Part shown: positions 1-12,984 of the stretch, piece by piece
How positions within the stretch are numbered: the stretch's first letter is position 1
Layout of the letters: every line of letters starts with the position of its first letter
Source of the DNA: Montifringilla adamsi
Taxonomy: Eukaryota; Chordata; Aves; Passeriformes; Passeridae
Assembly (NCBI GenBank): GCA_017590115.1
Contig: JAGGNK010011225.1
Coordinates: 3,287,161-3,351,160, forward strand
DNA length: 64,000 nt
Direction of reading: 5' to 3'
Position numbers and translations under genes: made by a program
Notes under the pieces: generated by a model
Databases searched by the model: none
Told to the model about the DNA's origin: nothing
The model's input: the letters and a program-made list of their open reading frames with translations, nothing else

Positions 1-3000
1 TGTTTTAGTGGAATAGTCTTAGCTTGCTTTCTTTGAGGTTGGATGACTTCTTGTCCTGAAACACACACCCTCAGATCTCACACTGATGGTATAGGGATTT
101 ATCCTTGAATTAGGTGACTTTAAGACATTTGGCAAAGCTGATCCATTTCATAGGGATGAAACACTGAGAGGAAATACAGCTAGTGGAAAAGTGATGATTG
201 AAAGATTTTTTTTCCTTCCCAATAATTACTTAGAATAATTAAGCATGGTTCCTAAATGTAGATTAAGATCCACAAGCACTATACAAATTGGTAAATGCAG
301 AAAAAAAAAAAAAGAACTTCAGAAAGTCTTCAAAGGTGTTTGAATCCCTCCCAGAGGAAGATTGTTCTTATTGTATCTGGTAAATACTAATGAAATTCCA
401 GCTAACTTCAGCTAAGGCCCTGTATCAGCAAAGAATATATGACAGGACATCTGGCACCCCATCTCAGTTCTGCAAATGGCCATGTGTAGGTTTTGGCTCT
501 GTGTCTGTTAAAAGTCACATCAGACTTGAGTGTAACATGTCTTAGGCTAAATTTTAGGTGCTAAGAGTAGAATTTACCCTTTTGCCTCTGGTACGGTAAA
601 TCTATGAATAGGAAACCATGCCCTGATTTTTCTCCCTTTCCTCTGCTCTAGAATCAGCAGAAGCAAGAATTGTCACTCTCTGGAAAATAAGAGATCTTAT
701 GTACAGATATGAGAATTTGCACTAAAGCATCTATTTGTTATCAATTTGTAAATCGATAAACCTTTACAATGATTTATCAAAAGAACAATGTTTTAGAAAT
801 GTTTCTGACATAAACTCCTAAAATTATGGTCTGTTTTGGTTTGGAACAAAAAAGATGTTTTTTAATTTTTCACTGTTTAAGTTTTACCCATGATTCAAAT
901 TTGTCACTAGCATACACTAGTGTGTATGGCTTCACTGCCTTCAGTGCAGTCACATCTCTTCAGGTTTTCAGCTAATTTAAGAGCCCGAAGTTAGAAATCA
1001 AAAGCTGGGTGGGCACCTGACTTAAACAATCTTGCTCTCAAATGCTGAACCTGTCTCACTCTCATTTACAGCAGGAAACGGATTAGCACCTAGGTGATAA
1101 TAGATAATTCCTCTATTTAGGAATAAAAATAGCTTCAAAGTTTGGCCCCTTATTACAAGAGCTACAATACAGATAAAATTCCTTTCAAAATAGATAAAAT
1201 TATTTCTTCAAGGCTGTTCAAATAAGGAACTCTAACCCGTATGCTTTCCTCTTCAAACTATGAATACCAGATTCAAAGACGAAGCTACTACAATCCTTTG
1301 GAAAAAGAATCAAAACATTGCAACTTTAAATTGCCTGATAATCAACACACAACCCTTCTGAAAGGTTATGTTGATTTTGTTTTAAATAAGGAAGCACCTA
1401 AGTGGCTATGATTTTGGATTGAATTTAGTCAGCATTTGTCCTGAAAAAAATTTACATGAAGAAAATTTCCCTCCTTGCAACTTTCTATGCAATATAACTC
1501 ATGGTATATCTTAATGATATATCAAAATACACCCCATGAATCACTGGAAGCACTGCTCCATTTATACCTAATGTAAATTACAACCAGAAGTGGATTTAGC
1601 ACCTTTTAGAATTACAGGTGTAAACAGGAAGAAGTCATTGTAAGGTCAAGATTTTTTAATCTTTCAGAATACAGCAAATTAATTATTTGGTTTATTTTTT
1701 TTCTCCCAGCAAATTCAAAAGTAAACCTCCTTGTCAAGAAAATGAATGCTTAGCATTTATACAAGACTTCATAAATTGATACAAAGCATGTGTAAGCATG
1801 TCAGTCCTTCTACAACCCTGTTCTCAGGATATTGAAAGACCCCAAGATTGGGCCATTGATGTGATTCAATGGAATGACCTAATCCAATGCCAAAGACTAG
1901 CTATCCTTTTTCTCCTCTGGGTTTCCCGAGCTATGTATGTACTGACTTCTCTGGGACAAGATGTGCTCCACACTCAGCACAATGGAACCTCACGGTAAGG
2001 AAAAGAAATCAAAGTGCTGATATTTGTGGACCCACTTTGGTCTTACACCAGCACACCTAAACTCAGAGCTGTCCTTCCATCCACAGTGAGCTCTACCTCT
2101 GGCGCTGCAAGGACTCCACAAACATACACCACATCCAGCTGCATGTTTCCTGACAATTCTTAGGTGTAGCCATGCTGAGCAGACAGAAAGGTGCCCGAAG
2201 GAACACTTCTGTCTTGAGTGTGGCCTGCAGGGGCAGGTACACTTCCATGAATCCTCAAAGCAGAAAATAAGCACTCACAAAGTCTTAGAGGGGAGAGGAA
2301 ATGAACTTTCTACAAGGGACCTGGTGCTCTGCAGGTGCTTTTGCAAACATAGAAAGTGAAGGGAACATGCATTCCTCAGTGGTGAGAACTCTATGTTAAG
2401 TGTGAAAAGCAAGCAAAGAGGCAAATCCCAGCTTTACTTCCACAGCCACATTGGGGAAAGACCCGACTGTGCAGCTCCCACTTCTGTAAGCAGTCCCATG
2501 GCAGGAAAGGGACCCCTCACACTGCTCACTGCAGCAGCTGGCTCTGATGGAGCACTGGTGTGTGAGCACGTCTCGTGTCTGTGGTCTCTGACATGTCTCA
2601 CTGGCTCCTCACCACACAGGCTTCACCTTTGGCAAACTAAAACTCCAAACCAACAACCAAAACCATAAAACCCCAATCCATTTTAAAACCTAAATTGAAG
2701 TGAAGCTCCTAAAATGGGTCCTAGATTCAACCACCCAAGACACATAAAGATAAAAATAATAAATAAATTAATAAAGGAAAAGAAGGTTGCAGCCTGAAAA
2801 ACACAGAAAACTACTATAGCCCTTAAAATACCTGACAGGAGAATTTGCACATTAAAAACAGGTTAGGAATGGTATCATCATATATGTCTCATCAGTCTTT
2901 TGGGGTTTAAGCTGGAAGCTGCAGCTGCAGCTGCAGCTATAGTACAGCTGCATTTCTAATTGCACCAGAGGGTCTCAACCTAAAGGAACCAAGCCTCTTG

Positions 3001-3101
3001 TATCCATAGAAGTCATGGAATATAGGGCAACAACCAAAGAAGAGATGAATAAAGACACCTTTGTAAAAGGATTTAACATTTAGCTTCATTTTAAACCAAA
3101 G

Positions 3102-3104
<3 letters not shown>

Positions 3105-3149
<45 letters not shown>
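3105..3149. repeat. (AT)n microsatellite
   Basis: About 22 uninterrupted AT units. It is a perfect dinucleotide repeat and so probably length-polymorphic. It has no visible link to a gene. Confidence 0.97.
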
Positions 3150-3151
<2 letters not shown>

Positions 3152-6100
3152 AACAGGCATGTAGCTTCATGTACAAATGTGCTAAATATGGTTAAACATG
3201 CAACAGGAAGACTGTTGAACATGGAAAGAAGGTAATCTGTATTGTATTACCAATCTTCAAATACTTTAAGAAAACTGCTAGAATTCTACAAACTCATTTT
3301 AATTAAAAGCATTCAATATCTCAGCAAGCAGCTGATAATTAGCTTTATTATTGTAATTTAATATGCTACACTTCACAGTCTCTGTGAATGACTCTACTTT
3401 AGAACCATTTTAATTCTATTTTTAATTTCCGCCTCATCACACAGCTCAATGTAAATAATAACTACCAAGGTGAGGGGTGGTCCTTTCTGAAAACTGAGAG
3501 TCGTAATGAGCACTTCCATGTCCTTCCATTTTTGTTCAAAAAAATCAAAACAAATACCTCCAGGTCCTTTAAAGGACTGCATTAAAACAGAAAAAAGGTT
3601 AAAACTAAGTGGATCAATTTCTTTCCCTCTGCACTAATTCTGTATTCAGCATTTTCTACATAGTCAAGGGAGATGTTTAGTTTATTCAGTCATTTCTCTA
3701 TTCCTGCCTAGTGTAAATGCTGGTTAACTACACGAATTGACAATACAATTATGAGCATACAGTGAAATTTCAATGGAGAGCTCCTGTCTGCAAAATGAAG
3801 GAAGCACTGTAATTCAACACACAAGATTAAGAAAAGAACTCTGCTAACAGTGCAGATGTGAAACATTTAAATGTCTGGCACATGTAAAATTAATTTCTGT
3901 ATAAGGGAACAATTGTAAGGGTGTAAAAAAAGTTGTTTCAAAGATCCTACATAATTCTCAGTTCTTTGGGAATTCTTTTTTCAAATCACTGACAAATGAT
4001 AAAAAGTGCATCTTGTATCATATATGTGTTTTCTCTATGTGCTCCTCCTAGCATTTTCTCTGCTTGAGCTATATTTATGTAACAATTCATTGCTAAAGGA
4101 GATAATAAAAAATCCATTCTTTTATTGACTTTGTGTGCAAATTACTGGACTTGATATCACTGCAAATATGAAAAAGGTTCTTCCTTCAAGTTTTTGAATT
4201 GCAATCAGAGTAATTATAAATTGTTTCCACAATATGAGAAAAATATGAAGGTAATTTTCCTAATTAAGGGCAAGTTTTATTCACTCATTAAACCCTGTCA
4301 CCTTTATTCACTAAAAATCAAGTGGAAAAGTGGAATAAATTCACCAGGACAAAGAAAATGCACACCCTTCCATCTTATAAATAAACCGACTATAAAAGGT
4401 GAGGGGTGTAAATTAAAGCACTCAATCTAAGAACACAGCATATTCTCAAGTGGCCAAATGGAGCTCTTGGATATTCTTCCAGAGCTCTCACTCAAGGGGA
4501 GGCAAACAGCAGAAGAACTGTACTTTTTGTATATATCTATTTATCTGATTTAAAAAGCCTAGGATGTCCCCACCACAGTGTATCTAAATATGCAATAGAG
4601 AGAACATAAAAGCACCTCTTTATGTCGAGAATTGTTATTGCCAAGTATACTCTACAATGTATCAGTAGTTCATTTGTCCGAATTATAGAAGGTTTCAGTA
4701 ATTCTGCTTCATGATCACAGAGTTGTTTCCTAATTTCCCTCCAAACTGCTCAGGCTGTTACAGATTATTAAAGGACATTACCAGCCTGAATAAGCATATT
4801 AGAGATTGGTGTGATTTTTTTTTTTACCCTTAAATAACTACTAAAATTAAAGCAAATTAGCAAGTTCCTCCATACCATATATTTTAGTTAACTCACTCTG
4901 CTTTTGCAAATATTTTGGGTCCAATCCACTATGGCCAATTCCAGCTTTATACTGCAATTGCTCTGCTGTTCTCAGTGAGTTGAAACAAGCAGAAAAATGA
5001 AGCAATTCAGTGGGGAATCTGATCTGTCTTACAGAGCAAGTTTCTCTTTCACTGAGAAAGCTAGAGCAAGTGGGATCAGAAGAAGAAATGTAAATCTTTC
5101 ACATGAAATAAGCAAAATAAGCAAGAGAAGTGGACAGTTCCCATGGCTTGAAAAATACAATGATTCCAGTGTGACTGCTTGTCCAAACCTGCAGTCTGAA
5201 TGGCTTTTGGAAGCATTTACGCAGGAAGCATGAGTGTGCCATGTAGTTCCCAAACCTGCATGGTTCTATCCCCAAGAATTTGCAATAGTACAAACAAAGC
5301 TGAGAACATGCGTCTTTTCAGAACTAGGACCTACTTTTGGTGCCACCACAGCGTTGGTGGTAAACTGCTTAGTGCAAAACCCCCTGCTCTCTTCCTGTTC
5401 ACCACCTTAAAGCATGGAGGAAGCTGTGTTCTGAAGGAGAAGGGTGAGGCAGAAGTTGTCGGGGTTTTAATAAAGATGCATTGCAACATACCTTAAGGGG
5501 TAAACATAAATCTGTTTAAATTTAGGGAGCAAACAAAATTTTGTTGAGTTGTAGGTAGGTTTATGTACAGATTGATAAAGAGACAACAAGCCAGAGTTGA
5601 CTTTGGAAGAAGGGAGTTTTCCAGCTGAAGTCAGTCCACTTTGCTGGATAGCCATTGGAGAGAGAAAACTCCTGCAGCTACTTGGGATGAGTGGAAGATA
5701 TTTAAAGTAGCCTACTGTTTAAAAAAATGCCATAAAGCTGACAAGACAGAGGCTGTCTGCCTTGCCTCATACGACATTCACACTCATCTCTCAACACTTT
5801 TCCACTCCAGTGTCGGGTGGGGGGGGAGCAAAAATAATCTTTGGATTACAGAAATAATACTAGTGAAGAATAGGTCTCTCCTCTTTTGACTCTTGCATTG
5901 AGTTGCAAGCATTTTAAAAGGCTTCCATAGAATTATAGTCCCAGAAAACACTGATGAGAGTCCTTATCTTCAACTTCTCAAATGGCATAATGTATTCCCA
6001 GTGTTCTTTCTTTCTAAGTAATTTTGTACTTGCTAGAAAAGTGATGTTTGTCACTTGGGAGGGGAATTCCAGGGGAGCCAGCAGTGCATCCTGCTTTACT

Positions 6101-7472
6101 CTCACAAGGATGACAACATTTTCCAAAGATTCCATTATTGCTATACTAAATTCTACTATTTTACTATGATTTCTTTTTTGGTCTAATTCTATTACTTTTA
6201 ATAATAGTAGAAAGTAATGACTGATCAAAATGTAATGAAGTACATATGTGAATCTTGACCAAAAACAAAAATTACTATGGATCCAGCTTTTCTTGCACAT
6301 AAAACAGGAGAAAAAAAAATCCCACAAGCCTGCTATGGAAGTTTTTCCTGACAAAGAGCCACACAATTAGGCTGTGATCCATGACTTTCGATATCTTCTG
6401 GACTTTTTAAGAGAACATTGCCAAAAATGATCTGCCAGAACAGCATACAATTCATTATGCCCTTGTTTTTTGTTGCTGAAAATACAGACTGGACCCATTT
6501 CCTTGTTGTCTGCAAAATTGTGGTGTTAGTATAAGAAGTACCTTAGCTCAAATAAAATATGTCTGGAAATGTTTTTGGCTTCATTTTGGAGTTATCCAAT
6601 TTTAATGATGAGAAAGAAGTTTTGCATTGCTGTAAAACTCCATGGATTGGTTATCCAGTTACATTTCTGCATTGCTATGCAGTGGAAGCGGCAAGCAGAC
6701 CAGGTTTTTGGTATTAAGATCCACAAGGGAAAGGAAAACTGCTACAGTAATGCTGAGATGGAGACTATTGCATTTTTAAATGGCACGCTTGCAACACAAA
6801 TGACAAAGATGTTGTTCATGTTTATAAAAGAGAGCAAGCAACCAGGTCATTTCTGGAGGGAGTACTGGCAGCGGGGAGCGGGGGTGGAAAGTCTGAGGTA
6901 TATGACAAGCTTACCTCTCTAAGGCAATTCAGGAGTTTGGGACCTTCCACCTGCCACACCAAGGTGCTTCTCTCACTTATAGTTAAGTAGCCACCCTGAG
7001 AAATACTCAGCTGGGATAAAGGATGCATATAGGACCAGTGCCTAAGCTTCTCCAGTTACTGGGAGCATGAAGGGCAGAGTCCTCTGCCCTGTCTTCCCAT
7101 CATACGTTGGCCCAGAGACATTAGTGACTCTTCAAATACTAGAGTCCATCACTCCTTCCTGACTGAATCAGGACAGTCAGTACAGTTTCATACTATGCTT
7201 CTGTGTTTCTGTCATTTCCCCTGCAAGCCATACCCAGTAGGTAGAGGACTCTTGCAAGGATCAGTGCATTAGATTTGAAGTCCTAAATGCTGGGGACGTC
7301 CAGCATTGGACTTCCATTTACTTTAGTCTGGTCAGTCTCCTCACTCAGTAGGTAAACCTGATTTCTCCTTGGCTTTTATCTAAATTTACCACATAATTAG
7401 AGATAAAATTTCTATTAATATTTTTGCATAAACTTGTAGTATATAATGTTCTCAGTTTCACCTATTTTACTC

Positions 7473-7533
7473 AAAAAAAAAAAAACCCAAAAAAAACCAA
7501 ACCCAAACCCAAACCCAAAGAAAAATAAGAAAA
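7473..7533 (+). repeat. A-rich tract decaying into AAACCC units
   Basis: A run of 13 A is followed by AAACCC-like units, four of them consecutive, and then by A-rich sequence. Such A/C-rich tails are common in songbird genomes and usually mark decayed retroelement tails. Although the unit looks like a plant telomere hexamer, it is too short and too degenerate to be interstitial telomere. Confidence 0.85.
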
Positions 7534-8794
7534 AGAGCACATGAGTAGTCACCAATACTAAGATTTGTGAGAAAATCTTTAAGGTTGGAAGCAACTCTGA
7601 TTAGAATAGAATAGAATAGGGGATAATAGAAACACGAACCACATAAAGTGAAGAGTTCTGCAGTATTTTGGACACTTCCCCCCTGCAGTTCTTCTACAGA
7701 CAGCTATCATAAGGACATGAACTGTTTTAAGAGCCTTTGGTCTTGCACATGATCTGTACTTGGTTTCTCATGTCTTCAGGCTTCAGTTTCAAAGGCTTTG
7801 ACAAAGAAGTAAGGCATACAGCCATGTAACTAAAACTTGGTAGAGTTTTGCTAAGGATTGAGGGGGTGGGCACATAAGGCACTTTAAGCAGTATATCTTG
7901 TGGTTTTTATTCAGTTTTCTGACCAACATGAGTTAAAATCAAAGCAGACCATGCCAATGTTAGAAAGAAGTCTATGCATGGGAGCAATGAAACTTTTTAG
8001 AAAGGAGACACAGTATCAACTACTGTATCAGCTCTTGTATTAATCCATGAACGGGGAATTTTCATGGTAACATAGTCAAATCCATTAGCACTTTTTGGAC
8101 TTACATTTTCCCTCAGTAACAAAGAGAACAAAGAATAAACAAAGTTACCTAAGTGCAAAAATTTTGCTTGGAAAATTCAGAAGCTAAAGCCATTGCATCC
8201 TTCATTTTTCTATTTCACTATGGCTTCAAACACCTTAAACTACGCAATTCACTAGCAAGATGAGAAAGCAGTGCCACAAGCCACTCAGAACATGCCCCTG
8301 CTTAGCTGATTCAAATAAAGTATTTCCAAGTATTTGAAAGGAATTTTAGTACTTACTTCTAAATGCAACATATCAATATGCTTTTTCTTTACATTTCAAT
8401 GACAATTTATAACATTTAACAGCGAGTCATACTCCATGGTACTGCAGAGTGCGTGTGAGTTACAACTGATGTGAGCAGTCAACTGAAACTAACAAAGCGT
8501 GTCTTTTAAAGGATTTGGACCTTACAATGCATTACAGCTTCGAATTTTAAAACGAAACTATTACAGTCTAGAAAATGGGTTATTAATGTGAATGCACAAA
8601 ATATAACCAGGATTATATTCCTGGTTTATTTAATTTGGGTAAGGTTTGGACATCTGGACAGTAAATGCATATCGATGTAACCTTGGTAGCATCCAGATAT
8701 CGGAAAGAAAAATACGTAGTCAAGAAGGTCTAAATCCTAACTTCTAACCTCCACACAAAGTCCTTGAAAACACTTCTTGCACTAAGATTAAATG

Positions 8795-8866
8795 AAAGGG
8801 GATAAAAGAAAAAAAAAAAAGCAGGAAAGGAAAAAGATAGAAAGAAAAAGTAAAAAGAAATAACAT
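8795..8866 (+). repeat. Purine-rich low-complexity tract
   Basis: Nearly pure A/G sequence, including a run of 12 A, followed by GAAA-type units. Low complexity; no function can be assigned. Confidence 0.8.
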
Positions 8867-9858
8867 TATATTCTTCTACAACAATTTCAATACTCTAAGT
8901 CAGTGGCCGTACAGGTCTAAAAATTCTTGCATTCCACAAAACACTTTTTTGAGATAATTTGCAATCACACTACAAAATTTTCTGATACAGTACTATTAAC
9001 TTTTAACAATCTTGGAAGCAGAATGCTTTGCACTATGTCTGGCAGTGTTACCATACCTTCTAAACCAAGGTAGAAAAGCAATCCAAGAAGTTATCAGGTT
9101 TCTTGAAGCACAAAATTAAAAGTTTCCTTAGAACCGACTGCTGCAGTGGGAACTCATTTCTTCACACACAGTTTCTAAGTGCATCTTCTTTAGCAACGAC
9201 AGCAGAGAGAAACCGTCCCTTCACAGAGAGGGTAACTTTGCGGAGCAGGGTGAAAAAAACCCTCCAGCTGTGACAGGCTGTATGGCAAGGAGGAAAACTT
9301 CTGGTGCCACCGCTATTCGGAAGTCAGCAACTTCTCTAATGCCGTTCCCCTCAAGCGCACTGGGGCTGATAATTTTACAATTTCCTAATAGTTTTTACGA
9401 CCTCCGTACCTGCCTCCCCTCTGCAAACTACAGGCGCAAGCACTCAGAACGCGGGCTTTGACTGAACCCAAGTGCTGTGGCTGACTCGAGGAGAACACAG
9501 ACCAATCCGCATTTGAATCAATGAACACCCCTTCTCGGCCAGCTCCTCATGGCTACTCATCTCTGAAATGTTAAGGAAGCACTCTAAAACGCCTGGATTA
9601 CACCCGAGCTGTATGTTCAGTTCAATGTTTTCAAATTGAAAAAAGGAGAAAAAAACGTGGGACAGGGAGAAGGGGGAGAAAGACATGGGATGGGATTGTA
9701 TGGGGTGACCGGGCTCCGCAGTCTCCACTTAACGCGCCCGGCAACTTCTCCGCGGTAGCACCGGCTCCGCGGCCCCTCCTCGCCCGCGCACCGCCCGCGC
9801 CTGGCTCACCCCGGGGGCTGGAGCTGGTGCCCGCCCGGGACCCCCCGCCCCGCGGTAC

Positions 9859-10300
9859 CTGTTATGCCGGGGTCGGGGCGGGCGGCAGCTGTGGCGGCGG
9901 CTGGCGCCGCTCCATGTGCCGGCGCTGCCCCGCGGGCGGCGGCTCCCCGCCCTCCGCCCCGCGCGGCCGCCGCCCGCTCCGCACCCGCGCGCGCCCCCGC
10001 CCCACCACTGCTTGGGACGGCGGCGGGCGAGCGGCGGCCCTCGGGACGGAGAGACATTTACCTGCTTTACCTGTTACCGGGGCGCCCCGCCGGCTGCGCA
10101 CAGCTGGAAGCGCGGGAGAGGGGCCGGGCTCCGCGCGGCCCCACGGAGGCTCCCGGGACCGGACTCATGCGGGGCCGGGACTCGGGTGTCCCCGCACGGC
10201 AGGCAGCTACCAGGCACAGCGACAGGGCGGAGAGTCACAGGCCGTCAGCTGCAGACATCCACCTCCCGAGCAAAGGGGGCAGATCATCCTTCTTTACTTC
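9859..10300 (-). other. Putative first exon(s) of an unidentified gene, alternative 3' ends
   Basis: This is the minus-strand CpG-island sequence that ends at candidate donors at 9858 (GGCATAACAG|GTACC), 10061 (GCAG|GTAAAT) and 10070 (AACAG|GTAAAG). The upstream boundary is a guess because the transcription start cannot be read from sequence. If only the 9858 donor is used, an ATG at 10057-10055 opens a frame of 66 codons plus one base before the splice. Its product would be Ala/Arg/Pro/Gly-rich, starting MSLRPEGRR, which is typical of any translated CpG island and has no recognisable domain. That ATG has a weak Kozak context (T at -3). A second ATG near 9914 opens a 17-residue frame (MERRQPPPQLPPAPTPA) that stops just before the donor, like an upstream ORF. 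A non-coding 5'UTR exon is the most likely reading. Confidence 0.4.
10060..10078 (-). other. Cluster of tandem 5' splice donors
   Basis: On the minus strand three GTAA motifs follow within 20 bases. Two of them are preceded by CAG, giving CAG|GTAAA-type donors whose cut sites are 9 nt apart (exon ends at 10071 and 10062). Such an arrangement could give alternative exon ends differing by three codons' worth of sequence. The motif match is seen directly; use of the sites is inferred. Confidence 0.45.
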
Positions 10301-10659
10301 AACTTAGTCTTTCGCATCCCGTGCAAAAGGCGTCCCGCGCTTTTGGTGCACTTGAATTTAACCGCCGGACCAGAACTTAAATAACTTACTTAAAATCGGT
10401 GGCAGAGACAGTAGCCGAAATCCAGACCTTACTCTTCAGTCCGGAGGGCACGTCAAACCTGATGGAAATTATTCATGCTTAAGAATTAAGCACATTTACA
10501 CTCTGTGGAGATGAGGATCTAATTTTTTGCTGTGCCTCAGTTCTTCATCCTCAAGATGTGGATAACAAATACTTCCTTTCTCACATCCTACCTTTATCTT
10601 TGCTCTCATATGACAAAAGTTTAGGCATAGCTTTATGCATGTGTATAAACTCATGGATT

Positions 10660-10683
10660 AAAAAAAAAAAAAAAAAAAAAAAA
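10660..10683 (+). repeat. Poly(A) run, 24 bases
   Basis: Uninterrupted A homopolymer just upstream of the island with respect to a minus-strand promoter, where it reads as T24. Such dA:dT tracts disfavour nucleosomes. It could equally be a retroelement tail whose body is not recognisable. Confidence 0.95.
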
Positions 10684-12984
10684 TTAAGCAATTAAACAGT
10701 GGAAAGATCAAGAGCTCAAAATGCAAGCTTTTTGAAACAGAAACTGTTTACTACTTCCTAAAAGTTTGTACATAGAACAAAAGTAGGTCTCCAAGGGTAA
10801 GCTGGACTTTTTTTAGAACAGAAATGGTAAAACTGTAGCTGGGGATTTATTTTAGGCACTCCTTCCCTCAGAGAAGCTCTGCAGATGTGACTGCTTTGTG
10901 CTTCACTAACTGAGATAGTGTCTGGGTATGTGTGAGATGAGCCACTGGTGAGACCTGGAGCTTCTCAATTTTTTGATTTTTCAAACTGTATCTCTAAAGA
11001 GATGCAGAACTCTCCTTTTATTGTAACTTATAAGTAGACTTTATGGTTCTGATAGGGCTGAAACTCAGAGGCAAATTCCCATATTTATTCCAGAAGAACC
11101 CCATGTCTTCCAGCAGGTTTGCATACAGGAAATCAAGAGCATTTGATAGCAGAACACCTGGCACTCCCAGGTAGTAAAAAGAAAGAAAGAGATTTACAAA
11201 AGGTCCAGAAAAAGGTGCCACCATGTGCCTTGCAGTTAGTACTTTTCTCCAGCAAATCACAAAGAGCTTATCCTCAGCAGGACTGGGAATACAAGCAGGA
11301 AGACCTTCACCAGACACCTTCAAAAGCAGAAGCTGGTTAACGCAAGGGAACTCAGCAACTTTCCACAGATATGTGCGTTTGGATATTTCAAAGTAAAAGG
11401 ACTGACACTCCACTGGGGAATGGCTCTTTCAGGAGCTGTTTGCTGCTCTCCTGTGCTCCACCTGCCTGTGTGCTCCAGCACACCAAGGGGGAACTGATTT
11501 GACATATATTTTTAAAGGCAGATTTTACACTGCACAAGCCATGTCCCATTAAATACTTGACAAAGTTTTGAGGTCAAAATTGAGTTGCTAGATATGTGTG
11601 AGCTGAGCCTGTTAAGGTTAAATCTTGTGAGATGTGATCTTCTGTTATTCACTGTGTTTAGGTTTAACAGCTCTTAGGAGCTCTCTATACTCAGTAGATG
11701 ATGTGAAAAATCCTTTTACCACTGGCACCCTGGAGAGTGACCAGCAGCACAGCCACGGCAGCACTGAGCTCACTGGTCCCAGGCTGCTCTCAGGTACAGC
11801 AAGCTCTTGCTGGGAGAGCAGCAGTGGCCAGCGTGAAGAGATCTTCACTGTCCCAGTGATGACCCCCAAGCTCAGAGCTTCTTCAAACAGATCTGTTGAG
11901 GGATAGCTGCAGATACACACTCAGGTACTTGCCTGAGGAGTCAGATTCTACAATCCTCCTCTTGCAGTATTTCCAGTGACATTACTGGGAATTTAGGATG
12001 AGCCAAAGTGGGCTGTAAAGGGAGCTCAATGTAGAGGGAAAAAGAAGTGGCCATACAGTCGTCTAATTCACTGCCAGCTAAATCTTACAGCAGTTGATAT
12101 CTGCGAAAGAGGCTTTTCCATTGCTAGATTTATTGTGTAAAGCATCTAACAAGACTACACAATGAATGGTTTCTTTCATATTTATTTTTAAATACAAATA
12201 GTAATTTGTATTGCAGGAGCTACTATGTTTCTACTGCTGTCTATTACCACTTCCCATTTATTGCTTTCCTGCAACCTGAATTCTCAAAATGGACAGCATG
12301 CCACATTCATTACTGGGCAGGTGCTGATGATCAAATATAAAAGTACAACAGAAAAGATTTGCAAATTGAGAATCAATAAAAAAGTGTTAAGCACAGAGCA
12401 TGCATATTAGGTGCAACAGCTGGAGTGTGCCAGGCAGGTGTTTCTCTTGGCTTTCTGACACAAAATTTTTATTTTACTTCTAAATATTCAGAGGGTTTGC
12501 TTGTGGGATCCTGAACTGGTTGGGTGAGAAGTTCTCATTCAGTTTGGAATACAGAATTTCTGATCAAGATGAGGATGGTGAAGATTTTCCAGAAGCATGG
12601 TGAATTTTCAGAGGTACAAAAGGGTACTGGATGTTGTGTTCTACAGCCACAAATCTCCCATGAACCATGCTTTCTACTATAATGCTAAGTGCGACCAGCT
12701 CATTTCACAGTCCTCATCATAACTAGTTCCCTCACTCTGAGAAATCCCCCTCTGGACTATTTTCATCTCAGAGGGCTCTTCATAGTTCGGAGTGCCAGAA
12801 ATGCTTAAAAAATAACATGGACCTCACACTAAGTAGTTGATTGGCAGGTATTTGAATATTACTTAGGAAATACAGATCACTGCTCCAATTACACATAATG
12901 TCTAACATTTAATAGATTTTTGTTTAGAATATTTGATCCATTAAACTGTAATCTCAGATTTTTAGCTTTAGAAAAGAACTGTCA

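Larger units (their letters stand above)
1..9720. other. AT-rich non-coding stretch, probably intronic or 3' of the CpG-island promoter
   Basis: No open frame here has domain-like composition, and all are short with frequent stops on both strands. I see one long (AT)n microsatellite, a short GCAGCT repeat near 2921-2940, an A/AAACCC-rich tract and a purine-rich tract, listed separately where useful. If the CpG island to the right is the promoter of a minus-strand gene, this stretch would be its first intron. I could not identify a second exon by eye. Confidence 0.6.
9721..10380 (-). promoter_or_regulatory. CpG island, probable promoter of a minus-strand gene
   Basis: GC content jumps sharply from the AT-rich surroundings, and by hand I count roughly 80 CpG dinucleotides in this interval, far more than anywhere else in the window. 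GC-box-like GGGGCGGG motifs occur, for example near 9875. There is no clear TATA box, which fits a dispersed CpG-island promoter. Orientation is inferred from splice donors: the minus strand has CAG|GTAAA-type donors at 10061 and 10070 and CAG|GTACCG at 9858, whereas I see no comparable GTAAG or GTGAG donor on the plus strand. Transcription is therefore probably leftward, with initiation around 10.1-10.35 kb. A bidirectional promoter cannot be excluded. The gene itself is not identified because no later exon was recognised. Confidence 0.8.

Noticed and set aside
911..928. Imperfect palindrome around ACACTAGTGT
   Set aside because: A 7-bp stem of this kind is expected many times by chance in 64 kb.
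7500..7525. Telomere-like AAACCC repeats
   Set aside because: Only about four units within an A-rich tail, and the vertebrate telomere unit is TTAGGG; best seen as a retroelement-tail expansion.
7560..7622. Possible CR1 end (AAGGTTGGAAGCAAC then AGAATAGAATAGAATAG)
   Set aside because: The word order does not fit either CR1 orientation well; left as unassigned low-complexity sequence.
9827..10384. Plus-strand Pro/Arg/Ala-rich frames of 147-185 codons in the CpG island
   Set aside because: GC-rich DNA lacks stop codons, so long frames arise in all phases. Splice donors favour the minus strand.
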